A stretch of 64,000 nucleotides of DNA from Helicobacter pylori NCTC 11637 = CCUG 17874 = ATCC 43504 = JCM 12093 (GCF_900478295.1 NZ_LS483488.1:434001-498000), one strand, 5' to 3'. Positions 30,153 to 40,584 are shown, numbered from the stretch's first letter. Numbers and translations are program-made. Notes: generated by a model not told the origin, from the letters alone.

Positions 30153-30342
30153 AAAAAAACTCCCTAAATTTTAAATAATTACTTTATCAAAAAAGAGTGA
30201 TAATCTTTAAAAAATCTTTCTTTAATAATTGCAAAAATAGGGTTTTGATCACTTTAATTTTACAGCTTGAGAGCGATTGTAAGAGACAAGCCCTCTTTTA
30301 AGCGCTTGATTTTAAAAAGGCTTTCAAGCGTTTTTAAACAAT

Positions 30343-30362
30343 CCCCCTTTTTTTAAAGAGGG
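30343..30362 (-). terminator. Hairpin terminator of the Hop gene
   Basis: CCCCCTTT and AAAGAGGG form an eight-base stem with a short loop, two bases beyond the Hop stop codon. A second stem (CGCTTGA / TCAAGCG at 30303-30330) lies next to it in the 212-base gap, which holds no gene. Confidence 0.5.
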
Positions 30363-30364
30363 TT

Positions 30365-32478
30365 TTAATAAGCAAACACATAATTGAGGAAAAGGCTATA
30401 CATCCTTCTGTATTCTAGTTTAGCACCCATGAAAGAATAATAGCTTGTGTTGATCGTGGGGATTTTAAAACCCAATTCAATGCCATGCTGAGCGACATGA
30501 TCGCTGTTTTTTTTCTTAGGCCTAGCGAGGTTCATTCTCAAGCCTAAATCAAACAAAAATTGGAAATTAGAAGTGCTGACCTTAGCGTTATAAATGCCAT
30601 TCATCATGGTCAAATTCACTTGTTGGGAATTAAGCCACGAAGTCCCGGCTAACGCAAAGCCACCAAAAAGCCCCACAGAGAGCTTGTTGTTCTTGCCTAA
30701 GAAATTGGTGTTTTTATCGTTGATGAAGTTATAAAGCGCATCCATTCCCACCCCATAAGTCCACACATCAGAAGCGGAGTTAAAAAAATTGGATTTGATG
30801 AACGCATGGTTGTAATCAAAAAAGCCGTAATACCTTAACCCCCAATTCCTTTTTTTGCCAAAGAATTGCTTATAGCCCACTTGCACGCCAATGCCGTTCA
30901 TCGCGCCGTTATTGTTTTGATAGTCAATCACGCCGATGCGCCTAAAGGGGTTTTTGCCTAATTCTTTCGTGATATTTTGGAGCTGGTTGTATTTGTTGGT
31001 ATCCAAAGAATAAGTGAGCAGACCTTCTGGGGAATTAGGGTTTTGAGTGGAATGCGTCATGTTTTGAAGAGACTTAGCGTTAGGCAAGTTAGAGATACCG
31101 CTATTGATCGCTGTTGAGTCTTTATTCAGGGTGTTAAGGGCTTCTTTAAAATTCAAAATGGTTTGAGACAAAGCCCTATCCTGATTGACCTGGTTGCCGT
31201 AATAAGCGGTGTGTTGCTCTAAAGAATTGAGAGTTTCTTTCACAAACGCACAACCTGAACCCCAAGTGTTATTGGTGATCACGCCAGCCGATCCTGCTTT
31301 ACATTCTTCTAAATCCCCTTGAATAGGCCCTTGAATGCTGTGGAAATTGTCCGCAACTTGCTTAGCTAAATTTAAAATCTCTGCTTGAGCGTTAGCTCTG
31401 TTGAGCATTTCTTGAGCGAACCCTTTGTCTTTAGAAGTGTAGGGGTTGAAATTGTTTGGTTGCGTGATTTGAGTGTTTTCATTAGCGTTAAGCTGTTTGG
31501 TTTTTTCTAAAACGGCTTGAGCGTTTTTGATCATCTCATTAATTGCGTTAAAAGAAGGGCCAAAAATATCCACTACATTCCCAGGCGTAGAACTCAACCC
31601 CCACGCTTTACCGCCATTGCTCGTTTGCACATGCGGTTTTTGAGTAATAAGGACTTGCATGATAGTGGCGGCTTGTTGCAAAAGGTATTCAGCGTCATTG
31701 TGGTATGTCAATTTTATTGAGAGTGGGAGTGATGATCCGCCTGAATAAGAGGTTGGGATCTCTTTCCCATTCTCTGTATAATAATGCTCTATGATATTGT
31801 TTTGTGTGGTGGTCCTATAATTGGTTTGTTGTATGTTGACTACCCCTGTTTTGGTGGTGTCATTCAAGGCAGGCATCCCGCCTCCTTGATTTTGGTTTAA
31901 AGCGGTTTGGATAGTTTGATAAGCGGTATTGAGAACTTGGTATTCACTACTAGATAGGATACCATTTGGCCCTACATTACTGGCTCCATTGCAAGTGGTG
32001 GTGGTCGTTCCGCTATTGGTGCCATAGCTGTAGTTGGGCGTGTTGTCAAACGATCGAACGCCCCCATTTTCTAAATGTTCTGGACCAAGATTGGGGCCAG
32101 GGCCACAGCTGATGCCAAAGGCTATGACTTGCCACATGCCCACAGCCGCATTGAGCGCTAAAGCCACAGCTTGATAGGCTGGGGAAGTGGTGGTGGCGCT
32201 AGTGAGGTTGATCGCACTTGAGCTTAGATTGCCAATCGCACCGGTGATAGCACTTGGCGTGCTGGCTAAATTGACTAAGGAATTTAAGTAATTGTATTGG
32301 TTTAAAAGGTTGCTCAAGTTATCGTATCTGTCTGCAAGATTTTGCAATGCTCCTGTGTTTTTCACTTGTTGAACCGCTTCACCGATCTGATAGCCCACGC
32401 TCATGTAAAATCCGTCGTCTTCAGCCCTTGATAATGAAGCGATGAGAGAGAGAGAGAGAGTAAGAGGGATTTTTTCAT
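30365..32478 (-). CDS. hopM/hopN: Hop-family outer membrane protein, phase-variable, frame OFF
   Basis: A large Hop porin/adhesin-type protein. Mature sequence starts EDDGFYMSVGYQIGEA, the Hop signature. The C-terminal barrel has VGYKQFFGKKRNWGLRYYGF and ends NYVFAY, as in SabA, BabA and HopM/N. The proper start is ATG 32478 (MKKSLLLSLS), with AAAAGGAG upstream. A (CT)8 tract within the signal-peptide codons makes the ATG frame end early; seven or ten units would give about 703 residues. The open frame extends upstream without a sensible signal peptide, so that start is not real. Neighbours (a TSUP gene on one side, tonB on the other) point to hopM/hopN, which are near-identical in 26695. I am less sure which copy this is. 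Confidence 0.85.
32445..32460 (-). repeat. Dinucleotide (CT)8 contingency repeat in the Hop signal sequence
   Basis: Eight AG units on the plus strand, i.e. CT x8 in the Hop reading direction, starting at codon 7. Frame arithmetic from ATG 32478 gives OFF at eight and ON at seven or ten. Confidence 0.9.
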
Positions 32479-32524
32479 GTTTTCTCCTTTTAATAGATTT
32501 TTCTTTGATACAAAGAAACTTCAT

Positions 32525-32530
32525 ATTATA
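32525..32530 (-). promoter_or_regulatory. -10 box (TATAAT) of the Hop gene
   Basis: TATAAT on the minus strand, 46 bases upstream of ATG 32478. Confidence 0.6.
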
Positions 32531-32644
32531 AGCAATAAATGGAATTTTATGGCTAATTTTAGCTCTGAATTTTAGAGATTTTGCTATTTTGTAAATTGGA
32601 AAAATGGGGGTTTGATTCAACTTTTAAGGCTTAAAACCGCCCTT

Positions 32645-32666
32645 AAAAGAAAGACTAGTTAGTCTT
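32645..32666 (-). terminator. Terminator of the exbB-exbD-tonB operon
   Basis: On the minus strand AAGACTA and TAGTCTT form a seven-base stem with a two-base loop overlapping the tonB stop, followed by TCTTTT. This is a good intrinsic terminator shape. Confidence 0.6.
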
Positions 32667-33477
32667 CTTTCAAGCTATAAGCGATAGGGATTTTTAGATG
32701 CACGGTTTCTTCTGGTTTAGGGAACAAATGCGCCGCGCTCTTAATGGCTTCTAAAGCCGCATGGTTTAAAATATCTGTGGTGTTGCTTTTGACGACTTTA
32801 ATGTCCGTAACGCTCCCATCAGCATTGATCGTAAAGCTCACCAACACTTCGCCCTCAATGCCCCTAATCTGCGCCATTTTAGGGTAGCGGTTTTTAGAAG
32901 AAATAGCGGTTTGGATCTTCATTAAAAATTCGTTACTCACCCCTGGGTTATAAGCTTGAGCTTCAGAAGTCGCACCCTCAGAGGTTTTGTTGGATTCTTC
33001 TTGCTTGTCTTTTTCTTTGACTATATCCTTAGTCGTTACTTGTTTAGGAGCGCTTTTTTCTTTAGCTTCCTCTTTAGCTTCTTCTTTTTTGGGTTCTTCT
33101 TTAGGCTCTTCTTTCTTAGGTTCTTCAACTTTTGGCTCTGGTTTTGGTTCAGGTTTGGGTTTTGGCTTAGGCTTGGGTTTGGGTTTGGGTTTGGGTTTAG
33201 GCTTTGTTACTTCTTTTTTTGGCTCTTCTTTCTTGGGTTTTTCTTTAGGCTCTTCTTTGGGTTTAGCCGACTCGGCATTGGTTTTTGTATTGGAATTAGT
33301 GTTAATGCTGGCTAAACTCATGGTAACCTTAGTGGTGCCAGCTTGGGCTAAAGGCTCTGGGGCCTCTTCGCGCAGTAAAAAATAACCAAACCCTATAGCG
33401 TATAGGGCAAAAGAGATTAAAAAGCTGACACTCGTTGAAACTTTACTGAGCTTCTGTGGAGATGGAGAAATTTTCAT
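32659..33477 (-). CDS. tonB: Energy transducer TonB
   Basis: 272 residues: a single N-terminal membrane anchor (FLISFALYAIGFGYFLL), a long periplasmic spacer of Lys-Pro and Glu-Pro repeats (about residues 70-135), and a C-terminal TonB domain with the RYPKMAQIRGIEGEVLVSF pattern. Links the proton motive force to outer membrane uptake of nickel, iron or haem. The start overlaps the end of exbD by 35 bases, so it is third in the exbB-exbD-tonB operon. Confidence 0.95.
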   Translation of the reverse strand: MKISPSPQKLSKVSTSVSFLISFALYAIGFGYFLLREEAPEPLAQAGTTKVTMSLASINTNSNTKTNAESAKPKEEPKEKPKKEEPKKEVTKPKPKPKPKPKPKPKPKPEPKPEPKVEEPKKEEPKEEPKKEEAKEEAKEKSAPKQVTTKDIVKEKDKQEESNKTSEGATSEAQAYNPGVSNEFLMKIQTAISSKNRYPKMAQIRGIEGEVLVSFTINADGSVTDIKVVKSNTTDILNHAALEAIKSAAHLFPKPEETVHLKIPIAYSLKED

Positions 33478-33832
33478 GATTATGCTCTTTTAAAATATCC
33501 ATAATGCTGATAAAAGTTTCAAAACGAGAGCTTTTGTCGCTTTTTAAGTCTATAAGGGTTTTAGGGTCTGTTTGTTTGACTACAGCGCTCAAAGCTTCTA
33601 AATTCGTCGGTTTGTCATCTACGAAAATATTGTCATGCTCATCTACGGAGATGACCACCACTTTTTGATCGTTTGGCTGGGATTTTTCCGCGTTTTTAGC
33701 GTTAGGGAGACTGACTTTAATCTTACCTTGCGCGATAAAAGTAGAAACGCTTAACACAATCGCTAGCAAAACGAGCATAATATCAATGAAAGGGACAACA
33801 TTCAGCCCATCGCCTCTTCTGATGCTTTTCAT
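33443..33832 (-). CDS. exbD: Biopolymer transport protein ExbD
   Basis: 129 residues with one N-terminal membrane helix containing the essential aspartate in [14 protein letters not shown], then a periplasmic domain. Partner of ExbB and TonB. It overlaps exbB by four bases (ATGA) and tonB by 35 bases. Confidence 0.94.
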   Translation of the reverse strand: MKSIRRGDGLNVVPFIDIMLVLLAIVLSVSTFIAQGKIKVSLPNAKNAEKSQPNDQKVVVISVDEHDNIFVDDKPTNLEALSAVVKQTDPKTLIDLKSDKSSRFETFISIMDILKEHNHENFSISTEAQ

Positions 33833-34266
33833 TTTTTCATGATCCTGAATTTTTCACTCAAAACATCGGATTTTCTCAACAAGCTATTATAAGCGATCAA
33901 AGTGGGAATCGCCACAGCAAGCCCTAGAGCGGTCGCTTTTAAAGCCAAAGACAAACCTACCATGATCGTTTTAGCGTCCATCCCGCCACTCACGCCCATG
34001 TCATAGAAAATCACCATGATCCCTAAAACCGTTCCCAATAAGCCCACATAAGGCGCGTTAGAAAAAATCACATAGAGAATGGTTAGATTCTTGGTTAAAT
34101 CCAAATTCAGGGCGTCTATATCGTCATAAGCTTTCAAATCGACTTTAGAATAAAAAATAACCCTCTCAATCACAAACCACAAAGCTAAAAAACTGGCCAC
34201 GCCAAGCACCGCAAAAACAAATATGTCCACATAATCTTTCAACATTCCCACTGAAAAACCGCCCAT
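33829..34266 (-). CDS. exbB: Biopolymer transport protein ExbB
   Basis: 145 residues with three membrane helices and the MotA/TolQ/ExbB family core, [15 protein letters not shown] and the later [13 protein letters not shown]. Proton channel of the TonB complex. Start ATG 34266 has AAGGAG upstream. First gene of the operon and divergent from nikR across a 324-base region; NikR control of exbB is established in H. pylori. Confidence 0.94.
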   Translation of the reverse strand: MGGFSVGMLKDYVDIFVFAVLGVASFLALWFVIERVIFYSKVDLKAYDDIDALNLDLTKNLTILYVIFSNAPYVGLLGTVLGIMVIFYDMGVSGGMDAKTIMVGLSLALKATALGLAVAIPTLIAYNSLLRKSDVLSEKFRIMKK

Positions 34267-34590
34267 AAAAACTCCTTATCTATGATAAAACAATTCCCTT
34301 AAGATTAAAGCAACATGCAACACAGCCATACTAAGAGCATGCGCTCTCATAAGAAGCATTCGTTCGCATAAACGCTCCAAAATGATAAAAGAATGTTAGT
34401 TTGTTGATTATATTGTTTTAATAATAACAAGTCAATAATGATTAAGCTAATAATTACAATCAAATTCAAACGCTCTTATGGCCAACCATTTAAATCCAAT
34501 CTGTATTATAATGGTTCATTTTAAATTAATTCAATCATACTAGCATGAGCGGCTTTTAACAAACTCATGCAAAAAAAAGGATTTTTCTCA
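34267..34590. promoter_or_regulatory. nikR-exbB divergent regulatory region
   Basis: 324 bases without a gene. It holds a perfect TATAAT for nikR (34507-34512), a five-base dyad AGAGC/GCTCT (34334-34347) and a very AT-rich stretch (34400-34460) with TAATAAT-like half sites spaced by 11 bases, for example 34419-34443. NikR is known to bind between nikR and exbB with a loose TATWATT-N11-AATWATA consensus. The half sites here are only partial matches, so the exact operator is not settled. Confidence 0.5.
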
Positions 34591-35037
34591 ATGGACACAC
34601 ACAACAAAGACGATTCAATCATCCGCTTTTCGGTTTCTTTACAACAAAATTTATTGGACGAATTAGACAACCGCATCATTAAAAACGGCTATTCTTCTCG
34701 CTCAGAATTAGTGCGCGACATGATCAGAGAAAAATTAGTAGAAGACAATTGGGCAGAAGACAACCCTAATGACGAGAGCAAAATCGCCGTGCTTGTGGTG
34801 ATTTATGATCACCACCAAAGGGAATTAAACCAGTGCATAATAGACATTCAGCATGCCAGCGGGACGCATGTTTTATGCACCACGCACATTCATATGGATG
34901 AGCATAATTGTTTAGAAACGATTATTTTACAAGGCAATTCGTTTGAAATCCAACGCTTGCAATTAAAAATCGGGGGGCTTAGGGGGGTTAAATTCGCTAA
35001 ATTGACTAAGGCTTCTAGCTTTGAATACAATGAATAG
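34591..35037 (+). CDS. nikR: Nickel-responsive regulator NikR
   Basis: 148 residues from ATG 34591 ([16 protein letters not shown]), the length and N-terminal arm expected of H. pylori NikR; an in-frame ATG eight codons earlier is less likely. Ribbon-helix-helix domain at about 8-55, ACT-like metal domain after it. The nickel ligands are visible in HASGTHVLC and [13 protein letters not shown]. Controls urease, nickel and iron uptake genes. Its last eight bases overlap nadD. Confidence 0.96.
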   Translation: MDTHNKDDSIIRFSVSLQQNLLDELDNRIIKNGYSSRSELVRDMIREKLVEDNWAEDNPNDESKIAVLVVIYDHHQRELNQCIIDIQHASGTHVLCTTHIHMDEHNCLETIILQGNSFEIQRLQLKIGGLRGVKFAKLTKASSFEYNE

Positions 35038-35545
35038 CGTCTTAAAATACAAAGAATTAGCGATCTATGGAGGGAGTTTTGATCCCTTGCACAAGGCTCA
35101 TTTAGCCATTATTGATCAAACTTTAGAATTATTACCATTTGTTAAGCTCATTGTCTTACCCGCTTATCAAAACCCTTTCAAAAAGCCATGTTTTTTGGAC
35201 GCAAAAACCCGTTTTAAAGAATTAGAAAGAGCTTTAAAGGGAATGCCTAGGGTGCTGTTGAGCGATTTTGAAATCAAGCAAGAAAGGGCCGTGCCTACGA
35301 TAGAAAGTGCGCTTCATTTCCAAAAACTCTACCGCCCTAAAACGCTGTATTTAGTCATAGGGGCGGATTGCTTAAGGCACCTTTCTTCTTGGACTAACGC
35401 TAAAGAGCTTTTAAAAAGGGTGGAATTAGTGGTTTTTAAAAGGATTGGCTATGAAGAGATCCAATTTAAGGGGCGTTATTTCCCTTTAAAAGGCATTGAT
35501 GCACCGATTTCTTCTAGCGCGATTAGGGCTAGTTTGGGGGTTTAA
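35030..35545 (+). CDS. nadD: Nicotinate-nucleotide adenylyltransferase
   Basis: 171 residues; makes nicotinate adenine dinucleotide in NAD synthesis. The N-terminus carries the nucleotidyltransferase motif [14 protein letters not shown] and the C-terminus [11 protein letters not shown]. Start ATG 35030 overlaps nikR by eight bases, suggesting coupled translation. Converges with the next minus-strand gene with a four-base overlap. Confidence 0.95.
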   Translation: MNSVLKYKELAIYGGSFDPLHKAHLAIIDQTLELLPFVKLIVLPAYQNPFKKPCFLDAKTRFKELERALKGMPRVLLSDFEIKQERAVPTIESALHFQKLYRPKTLYLVIGADCLRHLSSWTNAKELLKRVELVVFKRIGYEEIQFKGRYFPLKGIDAPISSSAIRASLGV

Positions 35546-36303
35546 GCGTGTTTTTTAATGTGGCGGTAGGCTTCTTGAATGATAGCGAAGCGTTTGGCAT
35601 AAAGAGCCTTTTTTTCTTTAAGATCGCACAAATCAGGGTGGTAGGTTTTAGCCAACTCTAAATAGCGCTTTTTGACTTCGCTGAAATTTTCATGCTTGAT
35701 AAACCCTAACGCTTTATAGCATTCTTTTAATTTGCGCTCAGCCATAGTGGTGTAGCTGTCCTTGCCAAAGCCATTAGGATAGATGAAATCTAAGCATGCG
35801 TTATGGACGATTCTATTTTCATTGAGCGTTACAATGAGTTCCCAAAAACGCTCTGAATCGCCTCTTATATGCAATTCATCTTGGGTTTCTAAAAACACAC
35901 AGCCGCTGAATTTTTGGCGTAAAAACCGCTTGGCGATAGGGTGCTTGGTGATAAAAAGCACGTATTCTGCCCCAAAGGTTAAAACTTTCACTTCTATTTT
36001 TTCTAAAAGCGTGTTTTGAGCCATGATTTTGATGCGTATGGGCAGGTGGCTTTTTTGTAAAATCTCTTCTAATGAATATTGGCTAATATCTTTTTCATGC
36101 GTGCATTCAAGGGCATGATAGACCCAATTAAGCAAGTAGTTTTTTTTAAAGCATTCCGTGTCGTTTAAGATGAGTAATGATGAAGAGAGCATGTGACACT
36201 GGCTGAAATGTTTTTTAGCGTAGTTTAAAACTTTTTTCAATAAAGGGTGGCTGTTAGGGAGCGCGATTTGCGTGAATTTGGCTAACAATTCAACTTTGGC
36301 CAT
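35542..36303 (-). CDS. Protein with C-terminal J domain
   Basis: 253 residues. The last 50 or so residues are a J domain with the HPD motif in [11 protein letters not shown] and an ARF-type end ([13 protein letters not shown]). The first 200 residues match no family I know. It is probably a specialised DnaK partner in which the J domain is C-terminal rather than N-terminal. No signal peptide. Stop overlaps the nadD stop by four bases. Confidence 0.85.
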   Translation of the reverse strand: MAKVELLAKFTQIALPNSHPLLKKVLNYAKKHFSQCHMLSSSLLILNDTECFKKNYLLNWVYHALECTHEKDISQYSLEEILQKSHLPIRIKIMAQNTLLEKIEVKVLTFGAEYVLFITKHPIAKRFLRQKFSGCVFLETQDELHIRGDSERFWELIVTLNENRIVHNACLDFIYPNGFGKDSYTTMAERKLKECYKALGFIKHENFSEVKKRYLELAKTYHPDLCDLKEKKALYAKRFAIIQEAYRHIKKHA

Positions 36304-36437
36304 TACCCTTTGTTTCTCCTTTTGATGTAATTTTAAAAAATCTTTAGGTATTTTAGCATGCCAATGGTTAAAAAAAGGTGGTTATGAATGGTTTTTGCGC
36401 TAGACTACAAGCCATAATATTTAATGAAAGATTAAAA

Positions 36438-37466
36438 ATGAAAATAGCGGTATTACTCAGTGGGGGGGTGGATAGCTCTTATAGCGCTTATAGCTTAAAA
36501 GAGCAAGGGCATGAATTAGTGGGGATTTATTTAAAACTCCATGCGAGTGAAAAAAAGCATGATTTATACATTAAAAACGCTCAAAAAGCATGCGAGTTTT
36601 TAGGCATTCCTTTAGAGGTGTTGGATTTTCAAAAGGATTTTAAAAGCGCGGTTTATGATGAATTTATCAGCGCTTATGAAGAGGGGCAAACCCCTAACCC
36701 ATGCGCGTTGTGCAACCCTTTAATGAAGTTTGGGCTAGCTTTAGATCACGCTTTACAATTAGGGTGTGAAAAGATCGCTACCGGGCATTATGCGAGAGTC
36801 AAAGAAATTGACAAGGTAAGTTATATTCAAGAGGCTTTGGATAAAACTAAAGATCAGAGCTATTTTTTATACGCTTTAGAGCATGAAGTCATCGCTAAAT
36901 TGGTGTTCCCTTTAGGGGATTTGCTAAAAAAGGATATTAAGCCTTTAGCCTTGAGTGCGATGCCTTTTTTAGGCACTTTAGAGACTTATAAAGAATCTCA
37001 AGAAATTTGCTTTGTGGAAAAAAGCTACATTGACACTTTAAAAAAGCATGTTGAAGTGGAAAAAGAGGGCGTGGTGAAGAATTTAAAGGGCGAAATCATT
37101 GGCACGCATAAGGGCTATATGCAATACACGATTGGCAAACGCAAAGGCTTTAGTATTAAAGGCGCGTTAGAGCCGCATTTTGTGGTGGGGATTGACGCCA
37201 AAAAGAACGAGCTAGTCGTGGGCAAAAAAGAAGATCTCGCCACGCATTCCCTTAAGGCTAAAAACAAATCTTTAATGAAAGATTTTAAAAGTGGCGAATA
37301 TTTTATCAAGGCTCGTTACAGGAGCGTGCCTGCTAAAGCGTTTGTCAGCTTAAAAGATGGAATGATTGAAGTTGAGTTTAAAGAGCCTTTTTACGGCGTG
37401 GCTAAAGGGCAAGCCTTGGTCGTTTATCAAGATGACATCTTGCTGGGTGGGGGCGTGATCGTTTAG
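36438..37466 (+). CDS. mnmA: tRNA-specific 2-thiouridylase MnmA
   Basis: 342 residues from ATG 36438 ([14 protein letters not shown]); an in-frame earlier ATG at 36378 lacks support. Adds sulphur to the wobble uridine of Lys, Glu and Gln tRNAs. PP-loop SGGVDSS, catalytic cysteines in [13 protein letters not shown] and SQEICFV. A G7 run lies in codons 9-11. Functionally linked to mnmG in this window. Confidence 0.95.
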   Translation: MKIAVLLSGGVDSSYSAYSLKEQGHELVGIYLKLHASEKKHDLYIKNAQKACEFLGIPLEVLDFQKDFKSAVYDEFISAYEEGQTPNPCALCNPLMKFGLALDHALQLGCEKIATGHYARVKEIDKVSYIQEALDKTKDQSYFLYALEHEVIAKLVFPLGDLLKKDIKPLALSAMPFLGTLETYKESQEICFVEKSYIDTLKKHVEVEKEGVVKNLKGEIIGTHKGYMQYTIGKRKGFSIKGALEPHFVVGIDAKKNELVVGKKEDLATHSLKAKNKSLMKDFKSGEYFIKARYRSVPAKAFVSLKDGMIEVEFKEPFYGVAKGQALVVYQDDILLGGGVIV

Positions 37467-37507
37467 GGCTTTTTGTGTTTATGGTCTAATTGGTTGCTTT
37501 TTTAAAC

Positions 37508-38650
37508 TCACTCTTGCTTAAAATTTTTAAAGCTAGGGAATCCATGCGGATCTAAGCGGATATTTTTAATAAGAGCTTTCCCACCGCTCAAACCATCGCT
37601 CAAATCACCGCTCAAATTGAAGGGCTTTTTAGTCTGTTGTCGGGCTAAAAGGGCTAAAACTCGGGCGTTTAACGCCATGGTTTCATTCAAAAACGCCATT
37701 TGCTTATTTAATTCGCTTAAAAATTCTATGTTCAAGGTTTTTAGCGTATGCTCGTAATTGGCTAAGATTAGAGCATGCTTTTCTTTATTATTTTTAGCGT
37801 TTTTTAATTCTTTGTCTCGCTCTATAAGGGCGTTTTGGTAGCGTTGGCGCAATTCTTTAGCGCATGATTTTAGATTTTCTTTATCGCATAAAAAATGCGT
37901 TTTTAAAGTTTCTAGGCGCTTTTCTAAGGGTAAAAAGGTTTTTAGGGCGTCTTCTTTGGCTTGGATTTGGCTTTGAAGCTTGTTTTTAAATTTTTTCAAA
38001 CGCATGGCTTTATAGGCTTGAAAGTCATGGTTTTTAAGAGCGTTATATTCTAGGGTTTTGTTATGGGATTGTTGGTTATTAGCTTGGTTTTCTAAAACCT
38101 GATCGCACAAGGCGTTTAAAGCGCTCATCAAATCCAATTGGGAGAGCAAACGGGCGAGTTTAGGCTCTTTGAGCAAGAAAAGGGCGTTGTTTTGCTCTTG
38201 GACTTCTAAAGCGTTTGAAGCCTCTTCTAAATTCTTAACACCGCTCAAATAAGGGCAATGCTCTTGTAAAAAAAGCGTTTGGGATTCTTTGATTAAGCGT
38301 TCGTGCTCCATGCCCTTTTTTATGTGTTTTTCTAAAGCTTGTAATTTTTCTAATTCTAAAGCGCTTTGTTTCAATAGCGCATCAGTGTCCATAAGGCGGA
38401 TCTGGCTGGCGTTAAAAAAACGCCTCTGGCTATTTAGGGTGCTGTTAGCTTTTTTGATTTCTTTAAGCTGATCTTGGTTATTGGAAAGCACGCTTTGATA
38501 GATTCTTAAACTTTCATTGAGTTTATAGAGCATGTCTGAAAGCTGTTCGTTAGAGCGCGAGAGTTTGGCGTTAGTTTGAGAATCAAAAGTCATCATTATC
38601 TGTGCGTTTGAAAAGGTTAGAAAAAATAAGAAAAAGTAAAAAAATCTCAT
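37508..38650 (-). CDS. Exported coiled-coil protein of unknown function
   Basis: 380 residues. A signal peptide (MRFFYFFLFFLTFSNA) precedes a mature part dominated by long charged, Leu-rich heptads, suggesting an extended periplasmic coiled coil. A few cysteines occur in the middle (HCPYL, LCDQV, FLCDKENLKSC). No enzyme motif is visible. It stands alone on the minus strand between mnmA and dnaJ. By position it matches HP1334, from memory. Confidence 0.82.
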   Translation of the reverse strand: MRFFYFFLFFLTFSNAQIMMTFDSQTNAKLSRSNEQLSDMLYKLNESLRIYQSVLSNNQDQLKEIKKANSTLNSQRRFFNASQIRLMDTDALLKQSALELEKLQALEKHIKKGMEHERLIKESQTLFLQEHCPYLSGVKNLEEASNALEVQEQNNALFLLKEPKLARLLSQLDLMSALNALCDQVLENQANNQQSHNKTLEYNALKNHDFQAYKAMRLKKFKNKLQSQIQAKEDALKTFLPLEKRLETLKTHFLCDKENLKSCAKELRQRYQNALIERDKELKNAKNNKEKHALILANYEHTLKTLNIEFLSELNKQMAFLNETMALNARVLALLARQQTKKPFNLSGDLSDGLSGGKALIKNIRLDPHGFPSFKNFKQE

Positions 38651-38777
38651 GGGGTTATCTTTATTATTATTATAGTTTCATCGTGTTATTTTATCTAAGT
38701 TTTGGCATGCATAAAAACACGCAAAATTATCGCTTTTAAGGTAAAATAAGCGTTTTGATGCCATTTTTGGAGCGATC

Positions 38778-39887
38778 GTGGAATTGAGTTATTATGAAAT
38801 TTTAGAAGTGGAAAAACACAGCAACCAGGAGACCATTAAAAAGTCTTACAGAAAGCTGGCTTTAAAATACCACCCAGACAGAAACGCCGGCGATAAAGAA
38901 GCCGAAGAAAAGTTCAAGCTCATCAATGAAGCCTATGGGGTGTTAAGCGATGAAAAGAAACGAGCCTTATACGACAGGTATGGTAAAAAAGGCTTAAACC
39001 AAGCCGGCGCAAGCCAGAGCGATTTTTCTGATTTTTTTGAAGATTTAGGCTCGTTTTTTGAAGACGCTTTTGGGTTTGGCGCTAGGGGGAGTAAAAGGCA
39101 AAAAAGCTCTATCGCACCGGATTATTTGCAAACCCTTGAATTGAGTTTCAAAGAAGCGGTTTTTGGCTGTAAAAAAACCATTAAGGTCCAATACCAGAGT
39201 GTTTGTGAAAGTTGCGATGGCACGGGCGCTCAAGACAAAGCCCTAGAGACTTGCAAGCAATGCAACGGACAGGGGCAGGTGTTCATGCGTCAAGGTTTTA
39301 TGAGTTTTGCGCAAACTTGCGGGGCGTGTCAAGGCAAGGGTAAGATCGTTAAAACCCCATGCCAAGCGTGTAAGGGTAAAACCTACATTCTTAAAGATGA
39401 AGAAATTGATGCGATAATCCCTGAGGGCATTGATGATCAAAACCGCATGGTGCTTAAAAATAAGGGCAATGAATACGAGAAGGGGAAAAGAGGGGATTTG
39501 TATTTAGAGGCGCGAGTCAAAGAAGATGAACATTTCAAGCGCGAAGGCTGTGATCTATTCATTGAAGCGCCGGTGTTTTTCACCACTATCGCTTTAGGGC
39601 ATACGATTAAAGTGCCGTCTTTAAGAGGAGGCGAACTGGAATTAAAAATCCCTAGAAACGCCAAAGACAGGCAAACTTTTGCGTTTAGAAACGAGGGCGT
39701 GAAGCACCCCGAAAGCTCTTATAGGGGGAGTTTGATCGTGGTGTTGCAAGTGATTTATCCAAAAAGTTTGAATAAAGAGCAGCAAGGGTTATTGGAAAAA
39801 TTGCATGCGAGTTTTGGCTATGAGGGCGAACCGCATAAAGGCGTTTTAGAAACTTGCGTTTCTAAAATTAAAGACTGGTTTAAGTAA
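38778..39887 (+). CDS. dnaJ: Chaperone DnaJ
   Basis: 369 residues from GTG 38778 with GGAGCGATC upstream. N-terminal J domain with HPD in KYHPDRNAG, a short Gly/Phe region, four zinc-binding CxxCxGxG repeats ([36 protein letters not shown]) and the C-terminal substrate-binding domain. Co-chaperone of DnaK. azlC follows about ten bases later. Confidence 0.96.
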   Translation: MELSYYEILEVEKHSNQETIKKSYRKLALKYHPDRNAGDKEAEEKFKLINEAYGVLSDEKKRALYDRYGKKGLNQAGASQSDFSDFFEDLGSFFEDAFGFGARGSKRQKSSIAPDYLQTLELSFKEAVFGCKKTIKVQYQSVCESCDGTGAQDKALETCKQCNGQGQVFMRQGFMSFAQTCGACQGKGKIVKTPCQACKGKTYILKDEEIDAIIPEGIDDQNRMVLKNKGNEYEKGKRGDLYLEARVKEDEHFKREGCDLFIEAPVFFTTIALGHTIKVPSLRGGELELKIPRNAKDRQTFAFRNEGVKHPESSYRGSLIVVLQVIYPKSLNKEQQGLLEKLHASFGYEGEPHKGVLETCVSKIKDWFK

Positions 39888-39897
39888 AAGGTTATTG

Positions 39898-40584
39898 GTG
39901 CGCGAGTTTCTAAAAGCCTTTAAAGACGCTTTCCCTTATACCATTTCTATCTTTTTAGGGTATTTGCTTATGGGAATGACTTTTGGAATGCTTTTAGTCC
40001 AGCATGGCTATGATTATAAAGTCGCTTTGTTCATGTCGTTATTCATCTACGCTGGGGCGGTGCAGTTTGTAGCGATCACGCTTTTAAGCACGCAAGCGAG
40101 CTTGATGAATGTCGTTATTGTGAGCTTGTTAGTGAATGCGAGACAGACTTGTTATGCGCTTTCTATGTTAGACAGATTCAAAAACACCCAATGGCGTTTG
40201 CCCTATTTAGTGCATGCGCTCACGGATGAAACCTTTGCTTTATTGAATTTATACGCTCCTAAAGAGGGGGTGAGTGAAAAAGACTTCATTTTTAGCATTT
40301 CCTTACTCAACCACTCTTATTGGGTTATTGGCTCGTTAGTGGGTTCGTTAGTGGGTTCGCATTTTTCCTTTGACACTCAAGGCATGGAATTTGTGATGAC
40401 AGCGATTTTTATCGTGCTGTTTATGGAACAATACAAACGAAACACAAACCACAAAAACGCATGGCTTGGGATTTTTATTGCGGTTGTTTGTTTAGCGCTT
40501 TTTGGGACTGAATACTTTTTGCTCATCGCTTTAGTTTTAATGGTGCTCGCCCTCATTTTGTTTAGAAAGCAGTTAGAATGTTAA
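39898..40584 (+). CDS. azlC: AzlC family branched-chain amino acid exporter subunit
   Basis: 228 residues with about six hydrophobic segments; the AzlC motifs GMTFGMLL, FIYAGAVQFVA and NARQTCYALS are present. With AzlD it is thought to export branched-chain amino acids or analogues. GTG 39898 is preferred over TTG 39895 for spacing from AAGG. Overlaps azlD by seven bases. Confidence 0.88.
   Translation: MREFLKAFKDAFPYTISIFLGYLLMGMTFGMLLVQHGYDYKVALFMSLFIYAGAVQFVAITLLSTQASLMNVVIVSLLVNARQTCYALSMLDRFKNTQWRLPYLVHALTDETFALLNLYAPKEGVSEKDFIFSISLLNHSYWVIGSLVGSLVGSHFSFDTQGMEFVMTAIFIVLFMEQYKRNTNHKNAWLGIFIAVVCLALFGTEYFLLIALVLMVLALILFRKQLEC

Noticed and set aside
30365..32620. 751-residue Hop protein from the far upstream start
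   Set aside because: That start gives an N-terminus without a signal peptide or ribosome site; the proper ATG at 32478 is out of frame at the CT tract.
32956..33385. Two plus-strand ORFs rich in Phe/Gly/Leu opposite tonB
   Set aside because: They are antisense readings of the Lys-Pro/Glu-Pro repeat of tonB.
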